Shown: positions 45,301 through 53,997 of the stretch, in pieces
How positions within the stretch are numbered: the first letter of the stretch is position 1
How the letters are laid out: every line of letters starts with the position of its first letter
NCBI GenBank assembly: GCA_045534635.1
Contig: JAZSKB010000038.1
Coordinates: forward strand, 1-64,000
DNA: 64,000 bases
Origin: UBA1205 sp045534635
GTDB lineage: Bacteria > Bacteroidota > Bacteroidia > Bacteroidales > WCHB1-69
Direction of reading: 5' to 3'
Program-made: the position numbers and the translations under genes
The notes under the pieces: model-generated
What the model saw: the letters and a program-made list of their open reading frames with translations, nothing else
Database searches by the model: none
What the model was told of the DNA's origin: nothing

Positions 45301-48300
45301 TTCTTTAAAAAGATTTGTTACTGTCAAAAGAACTCTGTACAATTTTACTGAATTTTGGGATTACGATTGTTGGGGAAATATTTTGACTTACACCGATATA
45401 AACAACAATACAACAAGTTACGATTACGATGGTTTTGGCAGAATCAAAAATATTTATTATCCTGACGGAGTTCATGAACATTTTACCTATTCTATGGATA
45501 ATCTTTTAGGTATTGACATTGCTGACATCAAATATTCTATTATGAAAAGAAGAAACAATACTATTGTTTCTATTGCTTATTTTGATGCTCTTCTCAATGA
45601 AATTTTAACAAAAAATATCAATAGTTTTGTTAGAAAAAAATACGATATTAAAGGAAGATTGATTGCGGTTTCTTATCCTTTTATTGCAAGTAAATCTCCA
45701 ACAAATTGGCATACATATACTTACAATGCTATGGACTTGCTTCAAAGGGAAGTTTCGCCTTTGGTTAACTATCAATATAATTATCAATGTTTTGCTTCTA
45801 ATAACACTATTAAAACTTCTATTAATGATAAGTTAAGGGAAACTATCAGCACTAAAACGGTTTTAGCTAATGGTTTGGTTGATAAAATTGAAATTGATGT
45901 CAACGGGGACAATTACAACGTTACTTCTTTTAGTTATTCCGCTGAAAAAGTAAACAATATTTCTGTTATGAAAACTTCTATCGTTACCAATAACGCTTCT
46001 TCGACTTCTATTTTTACCGATTTCAGAAATAGACAAATTAAAACCGTTGATTCTGACGCTGGTACAACAAATTCCTCTTACAACGATTTCGATGAACTTG
46101 TTGCTCACACCGATGCTAACAATATCACGGCTTATTATACTTACGATAGCATTAGCAGAGTTACTTCCATTGCTTACGACGATGGCTCGGTGATTGAATA
46201 CACTTACGATAGTAACAATTGTAAAGGAACGCTTTCTAAAGAAGTTTTTAACAATAACGCTATTGAGTATTTTTACGATTCTTTGGCAAGAATTTTAAGA
46301 AAAACATATATTGTTGACAATCTGAATTTTACATACAATTATGCTTACGATAATCTGGGTAGATTGAATCAAATCGTTTATCCTAATAATATAAAAATCA
46401 ATTATTTACATAACTCTTACGACCAACTTGAAGAAATTAAACTCAATGATGAAAGTATTTATAAAATTATAACAAGAGATGCTCGCTATCTTAAACCAAC
46501 TTCTTTACAATTGGGAAAAAATCACGGAAAAGCATTTACTTTCAATCATTTAGGTCAATTGACGGAAAATGTTTGCAAAAAAGGAAAAACAAACACCATT
46601 TTTAATAACAATAATCAACATTATCAAGAGGTTAACTCCGCTAAAATTGAAGAGGTTAAGTTAAAAAACAACAAACAAAAATCTTTCCTTTCTAATTCTG
46701 CCTCTATGAATTTACCAACTTCTTTTACATTTACAGATACTACTATCTTTGAAAAATATTATTATTATAATCTATTCATTCCTAATAGATTATCATCAAT
46801 TTCAGAGAACAAACCGATAAATTTGCCCTCAGAACAGCCTATTAATGCTTATGATACAAAACCTTTTCAATCTGAAGAGTATTTTAGATACGATAATTTA
46901 GATAGATTAACGACAAATGAACGGAATATTGTCCGTGATGTTTGGATAGCAAGATTTGACAATCCGACGAATGGATTTTATGTTAAAATGGACGGAAGAG
47001 ATACTTTGCAAGAACTTCTCTACGATAAAACAAAAATGATTGAAAATTCTGCTGTCGGCACTTTCTCTTATGATAATAAATCTCACGCTATCAATTCGGT
47101 ACAACCAATAAATGATTCTGTTATTAGTCCCGCTACTTGCAATATTGCTTACAACATTTTTAACAAAACACAAACAATAACAGAAGATAAAAAACGTTAT
47201 GATATTACATATTTCCCTAACCAACAGCGGGCTATGACAACTTACACGTTTAACGGTATAGAGCAAGAAAAGAAAATTTATGCAGGTGTGGAGTTTGAGA
47301 AAAATCTCTCTTCCAACACCACATATTCTTATATCTACGCTGGAAATGAACCGATTGCCGTTTATATACAAAACGATAGCAACAAACTTTATTATTTGCA
47401 TTCGGTTCTCAATGGTAGCATCTCTTATATTACTGATACAGAAGGAAATAAAGTGGATACACTTTCTTACACGCCTTTTGGACAAAGAAGAATGTTCTCC
47501 GATTGGAGCAAAACAGACACCGCTAAACACCTTATTGACAGAGGTTTTACTGGACAGCAACATTTGGATAACTTTGCCCTTATTAACTTTAACGGTAGAA
47601 TGTACGACCCTGTTTTGGCTCACTTTTTAAGTCCTGACCCGTACATACAAAACCCAGAAAACCCACTAAACCACAATAGATATTCCTATTGCTTGTTCTC
47701 TCCGCTGCAATATGTGGACCCGACAGGATTGCTGATATGGCATCCCGATAAAAATGGTAATTTAGTAGCAGACCCAGGAGATGATTATAATACTTTAAAA
47801 ACATATTTAATCACTATATATGGAGATGAAAGTAAAATCCCTGCCTCTGAATGGGATTACTTTAAATCTCAAATTGATAATTATCTACTCTCTACTGGTG
47901 GAACTGATTTAACAGGTATGCAACTTTCTTCAGAAATGGGAACATTTGAAAATTTAGTCGGAAAATTTCTTGTAACAAGATTTAATGAAAATCAAGATTG
48001 GGGTCTTCCAGAAAATCCTGATTATCATGAATGTTCTCCTACTACATTCAATAGAGTAAATTTGGCAACCGAATTTGTTTATGGAAAGAAAATGTTAGGT
48101 AAATTTGGTTGGAATAATTCCATTTATAGTAGTTGGAATGGACATTCCAAAGATAGTTATCCAACATGGGGAGCTCCAATAATTGCACATTTAGGGTTAG
48201 GGCAGTCTGTAAACAAAAATGATTTTCAAAGTGGATTACTACCTGGTGCTATAATTGGATTACAGAGTATTTATTATAATGGAGGTCATTCATCAATTTT

Positions 48301-48418
48301 TATTGGATATCTAGGGAATAGCATAATTGAATGGGGACATACTGGAAAATATATAAGAAATATTAATGATAGTGATTTCCATAGTAAGAGAATAGTGAGA
48401 GCAACAAATTTCAAATGA
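42344..48418 (+). CDS. Rhs/YD-repeat polymorphic toxin with papain-like C-terminal tail
   Basis: The 2024-residue protein has a signal peptide (to about residue 26), a SpvB-like N-terminal domain (GGAGLTPELSIVYNSQSHSG), FG-GAP/VCBS-type units (DINGDGVLELMVI, GDVNGDGISDMI, LDLNGDGCDDFIVG), many YD repeats, and the Rhs core ending at DPVLAHFLSPDPYIQ...QYVDPTGL (about 1752-1796). The variable tail follows (about 1797-2024). In it Cys1897 (HECSPTTF) and His1982 (GGHSSIFIGY), followed by EWGHTGKY, form a plausible papain-like peptidase or amidase dyad. It is expected to be exported and to cut a target protein or wall in a neighbour. The next gene overlaps it by 4 bp. Confidence 0.9.
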   Translation: MENYKKISKKYILVLFCISSILSIQGQSFVGTQIEVNNTDQGGLQCRIPLSLPSGGAGLTPELSIVYNSQSHSGIIGNGWDLGGLSAIVRTPKNLYYDGKISAITLDTFDRFSLDGQRLLVTNKKQYGNESCIYGTEEESFVRITSKNYSYHVPQYFIATMDNGNVARYQASEMNAKLHWYIDSLADKNGNYIRYHFKSENNFLRIDSIAYTGNHFAGIKPYNKIEFLYDTCLNFNNIRYVAQMEIIQRFLLKEIVVKSQGEIVRRYQLKYENFNNSFPRLIQVLEIGSDNKPFKPIKLEYLYNNSEFQQWEDEGFKITSPVQRLMCGNFYSSDTTTFIRARLYEGKILYGDKNEKGGIIGPWRHPAGGNYLAVTFNAFTCDIDANHSDEILFNVAISTKNNSIYDKGMVYWCRYENNGGKYQWTARQLQENTNPNQVVFGNFDDNPLLDYIFVKDGKLYVHPNFCDSRYTASATTISISEYEKLESVDINGDGVLELMVIPPSNGGRVYKNANSVNINFQILNCNIPNLFFNRDYRFHVYFGDVNGDGISDMIRPLPKRNWIPEDTIFWSVNLGTGNGFSSVVYSSSIRFYPTHSESTSLQLLDLNGDGCDDFIVGSDIKGLNSYTAISAYISNSFCLTNMMLREFHTTQIMNSTFNLIAKDNMMNVPYCYTDINNDGIVDFTCVHYKEGHLIGVISKKYPMTLLNKITDTWGNIYTITYEHKNLRPAFNGKVNKIHHGQKTNVVLLKNIKLTKNDEAKTIIFNKHFTYNSSVYNYNKRAFLGFLNIQTIDTIQAYQEISTYEYNSSFQRVLPKTYRKTAIASENILNNNIIHNYTYTNAIQGLTNGLTKTYQSAINLIDNGISKTMTTSIDISSGRISKTTSAYNGQWKEETSFTYGEAALADGRKLTKVVQERHWKQIANTLENNYLKDTTFYIYNNGDPIVVQTRQDGQMFTTRFDYDFTFGVLKSKSIGSTTSKSEFYDYDSLKRFVTVKRTLYNFTEFWDYDCWGNILTYTDINNNTTSYDYDGFGRIKNIYYPDGVHEHFTYSMDNLLGIDIADIKYSIMKRRNNTIVSIAYFDALLNEILTKNINSFVRKKYDIKGRLIAVSYPFIASKSPTNWHTYTYNAMDLLQREVSPLVNYQYNYQCFASNNTIKTSINDKLRETISTKTVLANGLVDKIEIDVNGDNYNVTSFSYSAEKVNNISVMKTSIVTNNASSTSIFTDFRNRQIKTVDSDAGTTNSSYNDFDELVAHTDANNITAYYTYDSISRVTSIAYDDGSVIEYTYDSNNCKGTLSKEVFNNNAIEYFYDSLARILRKTYIVDNLNFTYNYAYDNLGRLNQIVYPNNIKINYLHNSYDQLEEIKLNDESIYKIITRDARYLKPTSLQLGKNHGKAFTFNHLGQLTENVCKKGKTNTIFNNNNQHYQEVNSAKIEEVKLKNNKQKSFLSNSASMNLPTSFTFTDTTIFEKYYYYNLFIPNRLSSISENKPINLPSEQPINAYDTKPFQSEEYFRYDNLDRLTTNERNIVRDVWIARFDNPTNGFYVKMDGRDTLQELLYDKTKMIENSAVGTFSYDNKSHAINSVQPINDSVISPATCNIAYNIFNKTQTITEDKKRYDITYFPNQQRAMTTYTFNGIEQEKKIYAGVEFEKNLSSNTTYSYIYAGNEPIAVYIQNDSNKLYYLHSVLNGSISYITDTEGNKVDTLSYTPFGQRRMFSDWSKTDTAKHLIDRGFTGQQHLDNFALINFNGRMYDPVLAHFLSPDPYIQNPENPLNHNRYSYCLFSPLQYVDPTGLLIWHPDKNGNLVADPGDDYNTLKTYLITIYGDESKIPASEWDYFKSQIDNYLLSTGGTDLTGMQLSSEMGTFENLVGKFLVTRFNENQDWGLPENPDYHECSPTTFNRVNLATEFVYGKKMLGKFGWNNSIYSSWNGHSKDSYPTWGAPIIAHLGLGQSVNKNDFQSGLLPGAIIGLQSIYYNGGHSSIFIGYLGNSIIEWGHTGKYIRNINDSDFHSKRIVRATNFK
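47606..47737 (+). repeat. Rhs core direct repeat, copy 1 (in the full-length Rhs gene)
   Basis: A 132-bp segment encoding DPVLAHFLSPDPYIQ to DPTGLLI. It is nearly identical to 49243-49374 (same length) and in part to 51362-51444. The similarity stops at the toxin boundary. Confidence 0.8.
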
Positions 48419-49194
48419 AAAAAATTTATTTTATACAAATTTTGTTAGTCGTTAGTATTGTTTGTACAGGACAATCCAAAATTATCATTGACGAATATCT
48501 GATAAAAAGAACGATAACCAATGATATTTTTTACCAATGGAACATCAATGGCATTACATTTACACTTGAATCAGCAGATATAGCAATTCATCCACATAAT
48601 AAGGGATTGGATACCATTTATTTTCAAAAAACAGTGAACGCACATACATACTATGACACTATTTTCTGCAACATACCTAACAATACATCGTTACTCATGA
48701 CCATTGGATGTTGTGATGATGGGTTTGACATGGTCAAAAAAGAAGATTATGACCAACTTTGCAAAAAACAATCCTTAGATAGTGATTCTGCATATTCTCT
48801 ATATCTTAATTCTTTGGATTATGGATGGTTGAAATTTGTGGTAAAAAATAAGCCCAAATCAGACACGTTGATTTTCACTTATAACAAACCCTATGTAAAT
48901 TTTGGTCAAATGATTACAACAAAAAAAGATTATGGTTGGGTAACACCTTGTAAATTTGGATATATTGACAACATTATACGCATAGACATCTTCAAAAAGA
49001 CTAAAAACATGTCTTTGACAACTTATGCGGACGATTTAGATTGCTCTAAAGGAACAGATGTTATGGTATGGGATATAGAAGATGAATCTCATGAAAGTAT
49101 AAAATCATTCGGCTTACGTATATTTGACAAAAAAAATGTTATCATTCAATATGATTATGCTAATGGAGAATTACAATTACAAATCGATGAATAA
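48415..49194 (+). CDS. Secreted candidate immunity protein for the Rhs tail
   Basis: A 259-residue protein with a signal peptide (KKIYFIQILLVVSIVCTGQ) whose ATG overlaps the Rhs stop (ATGA). No family recognised. A periplasmic location fits immunity against a toxin that acts outside the cytoplasm, such as a wall amidase. The pairing is inferred from the 4-bp overlap and the usual order toxin then immunity gene. Confidence 0.65.
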   Translation: MKKIYFIQILLVVSIVCTGQSKIIIDEYLIKRTITNDIFYQWNINGITFTLESADIAIHPHNKGLDTIYFQKTVNAHTYYDTIFCNIPNNTSLLMTIGCCDDGFDMVKKEDYDQLCKKQSLDSDSAYSLYLNSLDYGWLKFVVKNKPKSDTLIFTYNKPYVNFGQMITTKKDYGWVTPCKFGYIDNIIRIDIFKKTKNMSLTTYADDLDCSKGTDVMVWDIEDESHESIKSFGLRIFDKKNVIIQYDYANGELQLQIDE

Positions 49195-49203
49195 AACAAA
49201 TAT

Positions 49204-49998
49204 ATGCAAATCTTTTATACACTATACAACACAACAACAACCGACCCTGTTTTAGCACACTTCCTCTCCCCTGACCCTTATATCCAATCCCCCGAAAACC
49301 CGCTGAACTACAATAGATATTCTTATTGTTTGTTTTCTCCATTGCAATATGTTGACCCGAGCGGATTGCTGATAGATGAATGGGAAGTTAATATTAATGG
49401 TAAAATAAAGTGGGTAAGAGAAAGTAAAACTCATGTTTTATATTCTGTTGATGCCAATGGTGACCGTACAGGAGAATTTGTTGTTCTAAAAAATAGAGAT
49501 ATTCTTGACCAACTTGTTGAATCTGGAAAGCAAAATAAATATAAACTTTCTTTTGCAATTGGCTCCGAATCTGACCAAACTGATATGATAAAAGCATTCA
49601 AATTTTTGGCTGACCATACGGATGTTGAATGGCGTTTAGACAGATTCCGCAACGAAAACGGAGGCAATGACTATTCTATTGGGACATCACATGATGCAGA
49701 TATATCACCTTCCGCCAGTGATATGGGACACTCAAGTTCTTCTGTGATAGCTTTAATTCATTCTCATCCAAATATTACTCCTATAAATGAAAAAGCTAGT
49801 ATGGGCTTTAAAATAGGAAATGTCACGTATGGAGATATGGCTGTTAAATATAATACTTATCCCAATAGTCTTTATTATATGTATGCTCCTACTTCTGGAA
49901 ATATATGGGAAATTCGCAATTATGGTCAATCTCCCCGTTTCATTAAACAAACCCATAATTATAAAGATTTTCTTTTTGGAACATTAAACACTCGATAA
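49204..49998 (+). CDS. Displaced Rhs tail with JAB-like toxin domain
   Basis: The 264-residue frame begins with a fragment of the Rhs core (DPVLAHFLSPDPYIQSPENPLNYNRYSYC...DPSGLLI, residues 14-58) and continues with an unrelated tail. In that tail IALIHSHPNITP (His186 and His188) and TYGD (Thr208, Asp211) resemble the JAMM metal site of JAB-family deubiquitinase-like toxins. It has no signal peptide or N-terminal Rhs barrel, so by itself it would not be delivered. It looks like a spare cassette that could be swapped onto the full-length gene. Confidence 0.75.
   Translation: MQIFYTLYNTTTTDPVLAHFLSPDPYIQSPENPLNYNRYSYCLFSPLQYVDPSGLLIDEWEVNINGKIKWVRESKTHVLYSVDANGDRTGEFVVLKNRDILDQLVESGKQNKYKLSFAIGSESDQTDMIKAFKFLADHTDVEWRLDRFRNENGGNDYSIGTSHDADISPSASDMGHSSSSVIALIHSHPNITPINEKASMGFKIGNVTYGDMAVKYNTYPNSLYYMYAPTSGNIWEIRNYGQSPRFIKQTHNYKDFLFGTLNTR
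49243..49374 (+). repeat. Rhs core direct repeat, copy 2 (in the displaced JAB-like tail)
   Basis: The same 132 bp as copy 1 with scattered third-position differences. It marks the joint between the core and the second tail. Confidence 0.8.
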
Positions 49999-50000
49999 GT

Positions 50001-50609
50001 ATGTACAAATTAATAATAATCTTTCTTTTCTCTCTTTTTTTTATTGTTAGTAGTTGTCATAGAGAAAATATTTATGATGAAAAAATAATTTCCAATTCAG
50101 ATTTTTCTTTAGAAAAAGATATTTCCAAGTTTTCTGAAACGATGAAAGACGAGGATACTATATTCGTTTGTGCAGATTTATCTGTTTGCATGCTAAGACT
50201 GAAATATTACAATCGTATAACAAAGAATCATGATACCATATATATAGAAACAACATCCATAGACAATACAGAAAACAATGATGGAATTATAATTAATCAT
50301 GGAAAAACAATTTATACAAAAAATCCCAATGATTCCCTAAATTTAGAAGATATGATTTGCTATATACAAAAAAACGCAAATAAAGACAAAGATTTATATC
50401 GTCCAACATTACAAATCACACATAATAATGATACGCTTTCATATCAATTAAATGGTATATTAAAAATTTTAGACCTTACACATTATTATATTACCATCAT
50501 GGAAAAATTTTATCCAATAGAAGAAATATATCCATTTTATGAAATCATAAACAATGAAAAAAATAATCATAAAATTGATAGTATTGTTCCTCATTATGAA
50601 ATAAAATAA
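50001..50609 (+). CDS. Lipoprotein, candidate immunity protein for the JAB-like tail
   Basis: A 202-residue protein with a lipoprotein signal peptide (lipobox VSSC near residue 19). It has no known domain. It starts 2 bp after the orphan JAB-like tail, the expected place for an immunity gene. Acidic with many Asp/Asn residues. Confidence 0.6.
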   Translation: MYKLIIIFLFSLFFIVSSCHRENIYDEKIISNSDFSLEKDISKFSETMKDEDTIFVCADLSVCMLRLKYYNRITKNHDTIYIETTSIDNTENNDGIIINHGKTIYTKNPNDSLNLEDMICYIQKNANKDKDLYRPTLQITHNNDTLSYQLNGILKILDLTHYYITIMEKFYPIEEIYPFYEIINNEKNNHKIDSIVPHYEIK

Positions 50610-50624
50610 TAAAAAAGTAGAAAA

Positions 50625-51338
50625 ATGAAATTAAAAAAACTTTTTTTATCTGTAACAATAAATATAGTGTTGATAATCGCATTATCTATTAGTTTATATT
50701 GTATTATAAAGCAAAGGCAGGTCATAAGAACTACTATTGAAATAATAGAAGAAATGACAAAAGAAACAAAAGAAGACTTTGCTAATGATTTTCAATATTT
50801 TGAAATGCAAAAATCTTTCATTGAAGAAGATATAGATTCTTTTTATCTGAAAAAAAATGAAAATATTGATAATGTAAAAAAGTATTATGAAGCAACAATA
50901 GGTTTTCATACTGAAAATAAATTGGTTTTTAACACAATAAAACGGATGTCTCCACAATCAATGCATTATGAATTATTCTCAAAACTAATAGAATATCAAT
51001 TCATTACAAGAATAACAAAAAAGGGCTATACAAGTTTCTTTTGGTTAGATGGTGTTGGAATAAATATCATATCCAAACAAGATACGATTAATTTAGGGGA
51101 AAAGTATGTATCTGAATTTATTCTTTCGGGAGATATTTTTAACAAAAAACAAAATCCTATAATTGTAATGGACAGTGATACACTGATGGTTTATGACAAC
51201 TTTTTTTATGGTTCTTATCAATTTATGGAAAACACTGAAAAAAGAGGAACTATCAAACATCAAGGTTATATGACATTTTTTCATCCGTCAATGGGGACAA
51301 CTAAACTTCCTATAGATTTTGAATATTATGTAAAATAA
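50625..51338 (+). CDS. Membrane-anchored protein, candidate immunity protein
   Basis: A 237-residue protein with one N-terminal membrane helix (about residues 6-27) and a soluble part beyond it. Not recognised. It lies between two displaced Rhs tails, so it may be a second immunity protein or a remnant of a lost toxin's pair. The last coding bases lie 5 bp before the next Rhs tail fragment. Confidence 0.6.
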   Translation: MKLKKLFLSVTINIVLIIALSISLYCIIKQRQVIRTTIEIIEEMTKETKEDFANDFQYFEMQKSFIEEDIDSFYLKKNENIDNVKKYYEATIGFHTENKLVFNTIKRMSPQSMHYELFSKLIEYQFITRITKKGYTSFFWLDGVGINIISKQDTINLGEKYVSEFILSGDIFNKKQNPIIVMDSDTLMVYDNFFYGSYQFMENTEKRGTIKHQGYMTFFHPSMGTTKLPIDFEYYVK

Positions 51339-51343
51339 TAAAA

Positions 51344-51622
51344 ATGACAAATACTTTCACCTATATCCAATCCCCCGAAAACCCACTAAAACACAATAGA
51401 TATTCCTATTGCCTGTTCTCACCTTTGCAGTATGTTGACCCGAGTGGGGAGATGTATAACCCTATTTTTGATTGGCAAGGCAATTTTCTTGGAACTGACG
51501 ATAGAGGAATACAAGGAGAAGCAATTATTATGAATAAATGGGATTTTGTTCAAAACATGTCTCACGAAGAGACTTTGAAAAAAGGAATTAAAAGAAGCGA
51601 ATTGCCTGAAATCGAATTCTAA
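51344..51622 (+). pseudogene. Truncated Rhs tail fragment without a toxin
   Basis: A 92-residue frame with the Rhs core end (YIQSPENPLKHNRYSYCLFSPLQYVDPSG) followed by a pretoxin-like segment (YNPIFDWQGNFLGTDDRGIQGEAII...NMSHEETLKKG) seen in other Bacteroidota Rhs proteins just before the toxin. The toxin is missing. It is probably a decayed or trimmed cassette. Confidence 0.7.
51362..51444 (+). repeat. Rhs core direct repeat, copy 3 (in the truncated tail)
   Basis: An 83-bp partial copy that matches the 3' half of copies 1 and 2. Confidence 0.75.
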
Positions 51623-51669
51623 TGTAATAACCTATCTCAAAAAATATCGTAAAAAAATTCAGCAATTTT

Positions 51670-52851
51670 TTAAAACCATGCAAGCAAATACGAAAGAGCA
51701 ACACCTAAATAAGTTCCTACAGCATAACCTACCAATCCAATAACGAGACCACTTATCAATACTTTTTTATTTCCCATTGCCCCTACCACAGGAGGAACAA
51801 AAGGAGGAGAACACAATAATGCAATATTCGATACGGTAAACAAATCTCCATCAATTTTTACAAAACGACAAAATAAAATATGTAAAACAACGGCAGTCAA
51901 CATTATAAACAAAATAAAACAAAGCAATGTAAATGCCGAAGTATTTAATGCTGTAATATCAAATTGAGAGGCTACAACAATACTAAAAATTAATATCAAT
52001 AGCATTCCTAATTCAAATGTTTTTGGCAAATTACGTATTTTTTTTGAACAAGAGGCTACAATTGCCAATGTTGTTACTGTCATTATAATTATCAATTCAC
52101 TCAATTTACCTGTTAAATATATTGATAGACAAACTCCTACCAACAAAAATACTATTGACAAAAGAAATGCAAACATTGTTTTTGGAAAAATATTTTTATT
52201 CAACATATTTGCATAATTTTCTTCTCCACAATCTATAGTTGTTACATCTTTTTCTTCTGATTTTATTTGTATTTTATTTGAAAATGGCAACAAACGACGA
52301 AATAATTTATATCCACCTGCTACTATAAACAATATTAAAGGGAATGTTACCAACATTTCAAAAGTATAAACCAAAGTAACAATATTTGAATTGACATGAA
52401 GAATTGAAGCCAAAGCAAAAAAATTCATAGAACCTCCTGTATAAATACCCACCATCATTGATGAAACATTTGCCAAATCGGTGATTCCTTTATCTTGGAA
52501 TACAAAAAATGCTAATACAATTGCTATTACAATAGAAATAATTCCTCCAGCAAGTGTTATCATTGTTTTGGGTAAAGATTTTGACCATAATTTAAAATCC
52601 GAACCAAACAACATTAATGGTATTGCTAATGGTACTGTCAAATTCATTATCCATTTTTGAATTGTTGACAATGTTACAAACTCTGCCGAACCTATTTCAA
52701 AAGCAACCATTCCCGTCAACGACATTAACAATCCCACAAAATAAGACATTATTACCGTACCTATCTTTTGAAAAAATTTCCACTTGTGAAAAATTGATAC
52801 TATAATGATTGGAAATATTAAATAAATGGTTGTTATGAGAATCAATCGCAT
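51670..52851 (-). CDS. DUF819-family membrane protein
   Basis: A 393-residue protein with about eleven hydrophobic segments. The stretch PLAIPLMLFGSDFKLWSKSLPKTM and the SMMVGIYTGGSMNFFALA motif mark the DUF819 family of putative transporters with a weak likeness to sodium-coupled permeases. Substrate unknown. Alone on its strand, it has no visible partner. Confidence 0.85.
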   Translation of the reverse strand: MRLILITTIYLIFPIIIVSIFHKWKFFQKIGTVIMSYFVGLLMSLTGMVAFEIGSAEFVTLSTIQKWIMNLTVPLAIPLMLFGSDFKLWSKSLPKTMITLAGGIISIVIAIVLAFFVFQDKGITDLANVSSMMVGIYTGGSMNFFALASILHVNSNIVTLVYTFEMLVTFPLILFIVAGGYKLFRRLLPFSNKIQIKSEEKDVTTIDCGEENYANMLNKNIFPKTMFAFLLSIVFLLVGVCLSIYLTGKLSELIIIMTVTTLAIVASCSKKIRNLPKTFELGMLLILIFSIVVASQFDITALNTSAFTLLCFILFIMLTAVVLHILFCRFVKIDGDLFTVSNIALLCSPPFVPPVVGAMGNKKVLISGLVIGLVGYAVGTYLGVALSYLLAWF

Positions 52852-52939
52852 AAATATTTATATTTTTTACAAATCTTTAAATTATTGCATTTGTTTACAA
52901 CTATTTTTTGACTATTTGCAAAAGTAGCAAAAAAAATAT

Positions 52940-52947
52940 TACCTTTG
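52940..52947 (+). promoter_or_regulatory. -7 box of mltG
   Basis: TACCTTTG only 7 nt from the ATG at 52954, so the transcript should be leaderless or nearly so. Confidence 0.6.
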
Positions 52948-52953
52948 CAAAAG

Positions 52954-53994
52954 ATGAATAAGAAAAAAATTTTTATAATTATTGCCTTTATGGCACTGAT
53001 TTTTACCACAATAGCAATTGTTGGTGCTTATATTGCTTATCGTTCTATTTTCAAAGACAATATCAAAAAAAGTAACGATACGTTGTTTTACATTCCTACT
53101 GGTGCAAATTTTGAAGACATTGTTTTACAATTACAAAATGAAGATTTGCTCATTGATGAAAATTCTTTTATATGGGTAGCCCAAAAGAAAAATTATCCTC
53201 AAAAAATAAAAAGTGGTTGCTATCTCATTAAAGCTAATATGAGCAACAACGAATTGGTGAATATGCTTCGTGGAGGATTACAAAATCCTATCAAACTAAC
53301 ATTCAATAACATACGAACAAAAGAAGATTTTTCCAAATGTATTGCAGCACAATTGGAATTTTCTGAAGAAGAATTATTGTCATTGCTCAACAACGATACT
53401 TTTTTGTTGCAATATGGTTTAAACAGCGAAACAGCATTAACACTTTTTTTACCTAATACTTACGAATTTTGGTGGAATACCTCTGCAAAGAAATTCATTG
53501 AAAGAATGAATCAAGAATTTCATAAATTTTGGAACAAAAGTCGCTCTTCTAAAGCTGCCGCTATTCCATTTTCCCCAATAGAAGTAAGTATTTTAGCGGC
53601 TATTGTCGAAGAAGAAAACTCACTTTCTGACGAACAACCTATCATTGCTGGATTGTATATCAATCGATTACGAAAAGGAATGTTGTTACAAGCAGACCCA
53701 ACATTAAAATATGCTCTCGGCGATTTTGCCATAAAACGATTGCTTAACAAAGATAAAACAATAGACTCGCCATACAATACTTATCTTTATGCTGGTTTGC
53801 CTCCAGGACCTATCAGAATTCCTTCTATACAAGCCATTGAGGCAGTATTGAATTACGAACGACATAATTATTTGTATATGTGTGCAAAAGAAGATTTTTC
53901 TGGACAACATAATTTTGCGGTATCCTTATCCGCTCATGAAAACAATGCTCAGAAATATCGCAATGCTCTCAATCAAAAAGGAATAAAAAGATAA
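52954..53994 (+). CDS. mltG: Endolytic transglycosylase MltG
   Basis: The 346-residue inner-membrane enzyme cuts nascent glycan strands and so sets their length. After one membrane helix it has a LysM-like region and the YceG catalytic core with IVEEENSLSDEQPIIAGLYINRLRKGM (Glu of EEEN being the likely catalytic acid), QADPTLKYALG and PYNTYLYAGLPPGPI. An in-frame TTG upstream lies inside the -7 box, so the ATG at 52954 is the start. Confidence 0.95.
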   Translation: MNKKKIFIIIAFMALIFTTIAIVGAYIAYRSIFKDNIKKSNDTLFYIPTGANFEDIVLQLQNEDLLIDENSFIWVAQKKNYPQKIKSGCYLIKANMSNNELVNMLRGGLQNPIKLTFNNIRTKEDFSKCIAAQLEFSEEELLSLLNNDTFLLQYGLNSETALTLFLPNTYEFWWNTSAKKFIERMNQEFHKFWNKSRSSKAAAIPFSPIEVSILAAIVEEENSLSDEQPIIAGLYINRLRKGMLLQADPTLKYALGDFAIKRLLNKDKTIDSPYNTYLYAGLPPGPIRIPSIQAIEAVLNYERHNYLYMCAKEDFSGQHNFAVSLSAHENNAQKYRNALNQKGIKR

Positions 53995-53997
53995 ACA

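Noticed and set aside
46907..47623. Antisense open frame of about 238 codons inside the Rhs gene
   Set aside because: It is fully covered by strongly conserved Rhs coding sequence and its product has no recognisable motif.
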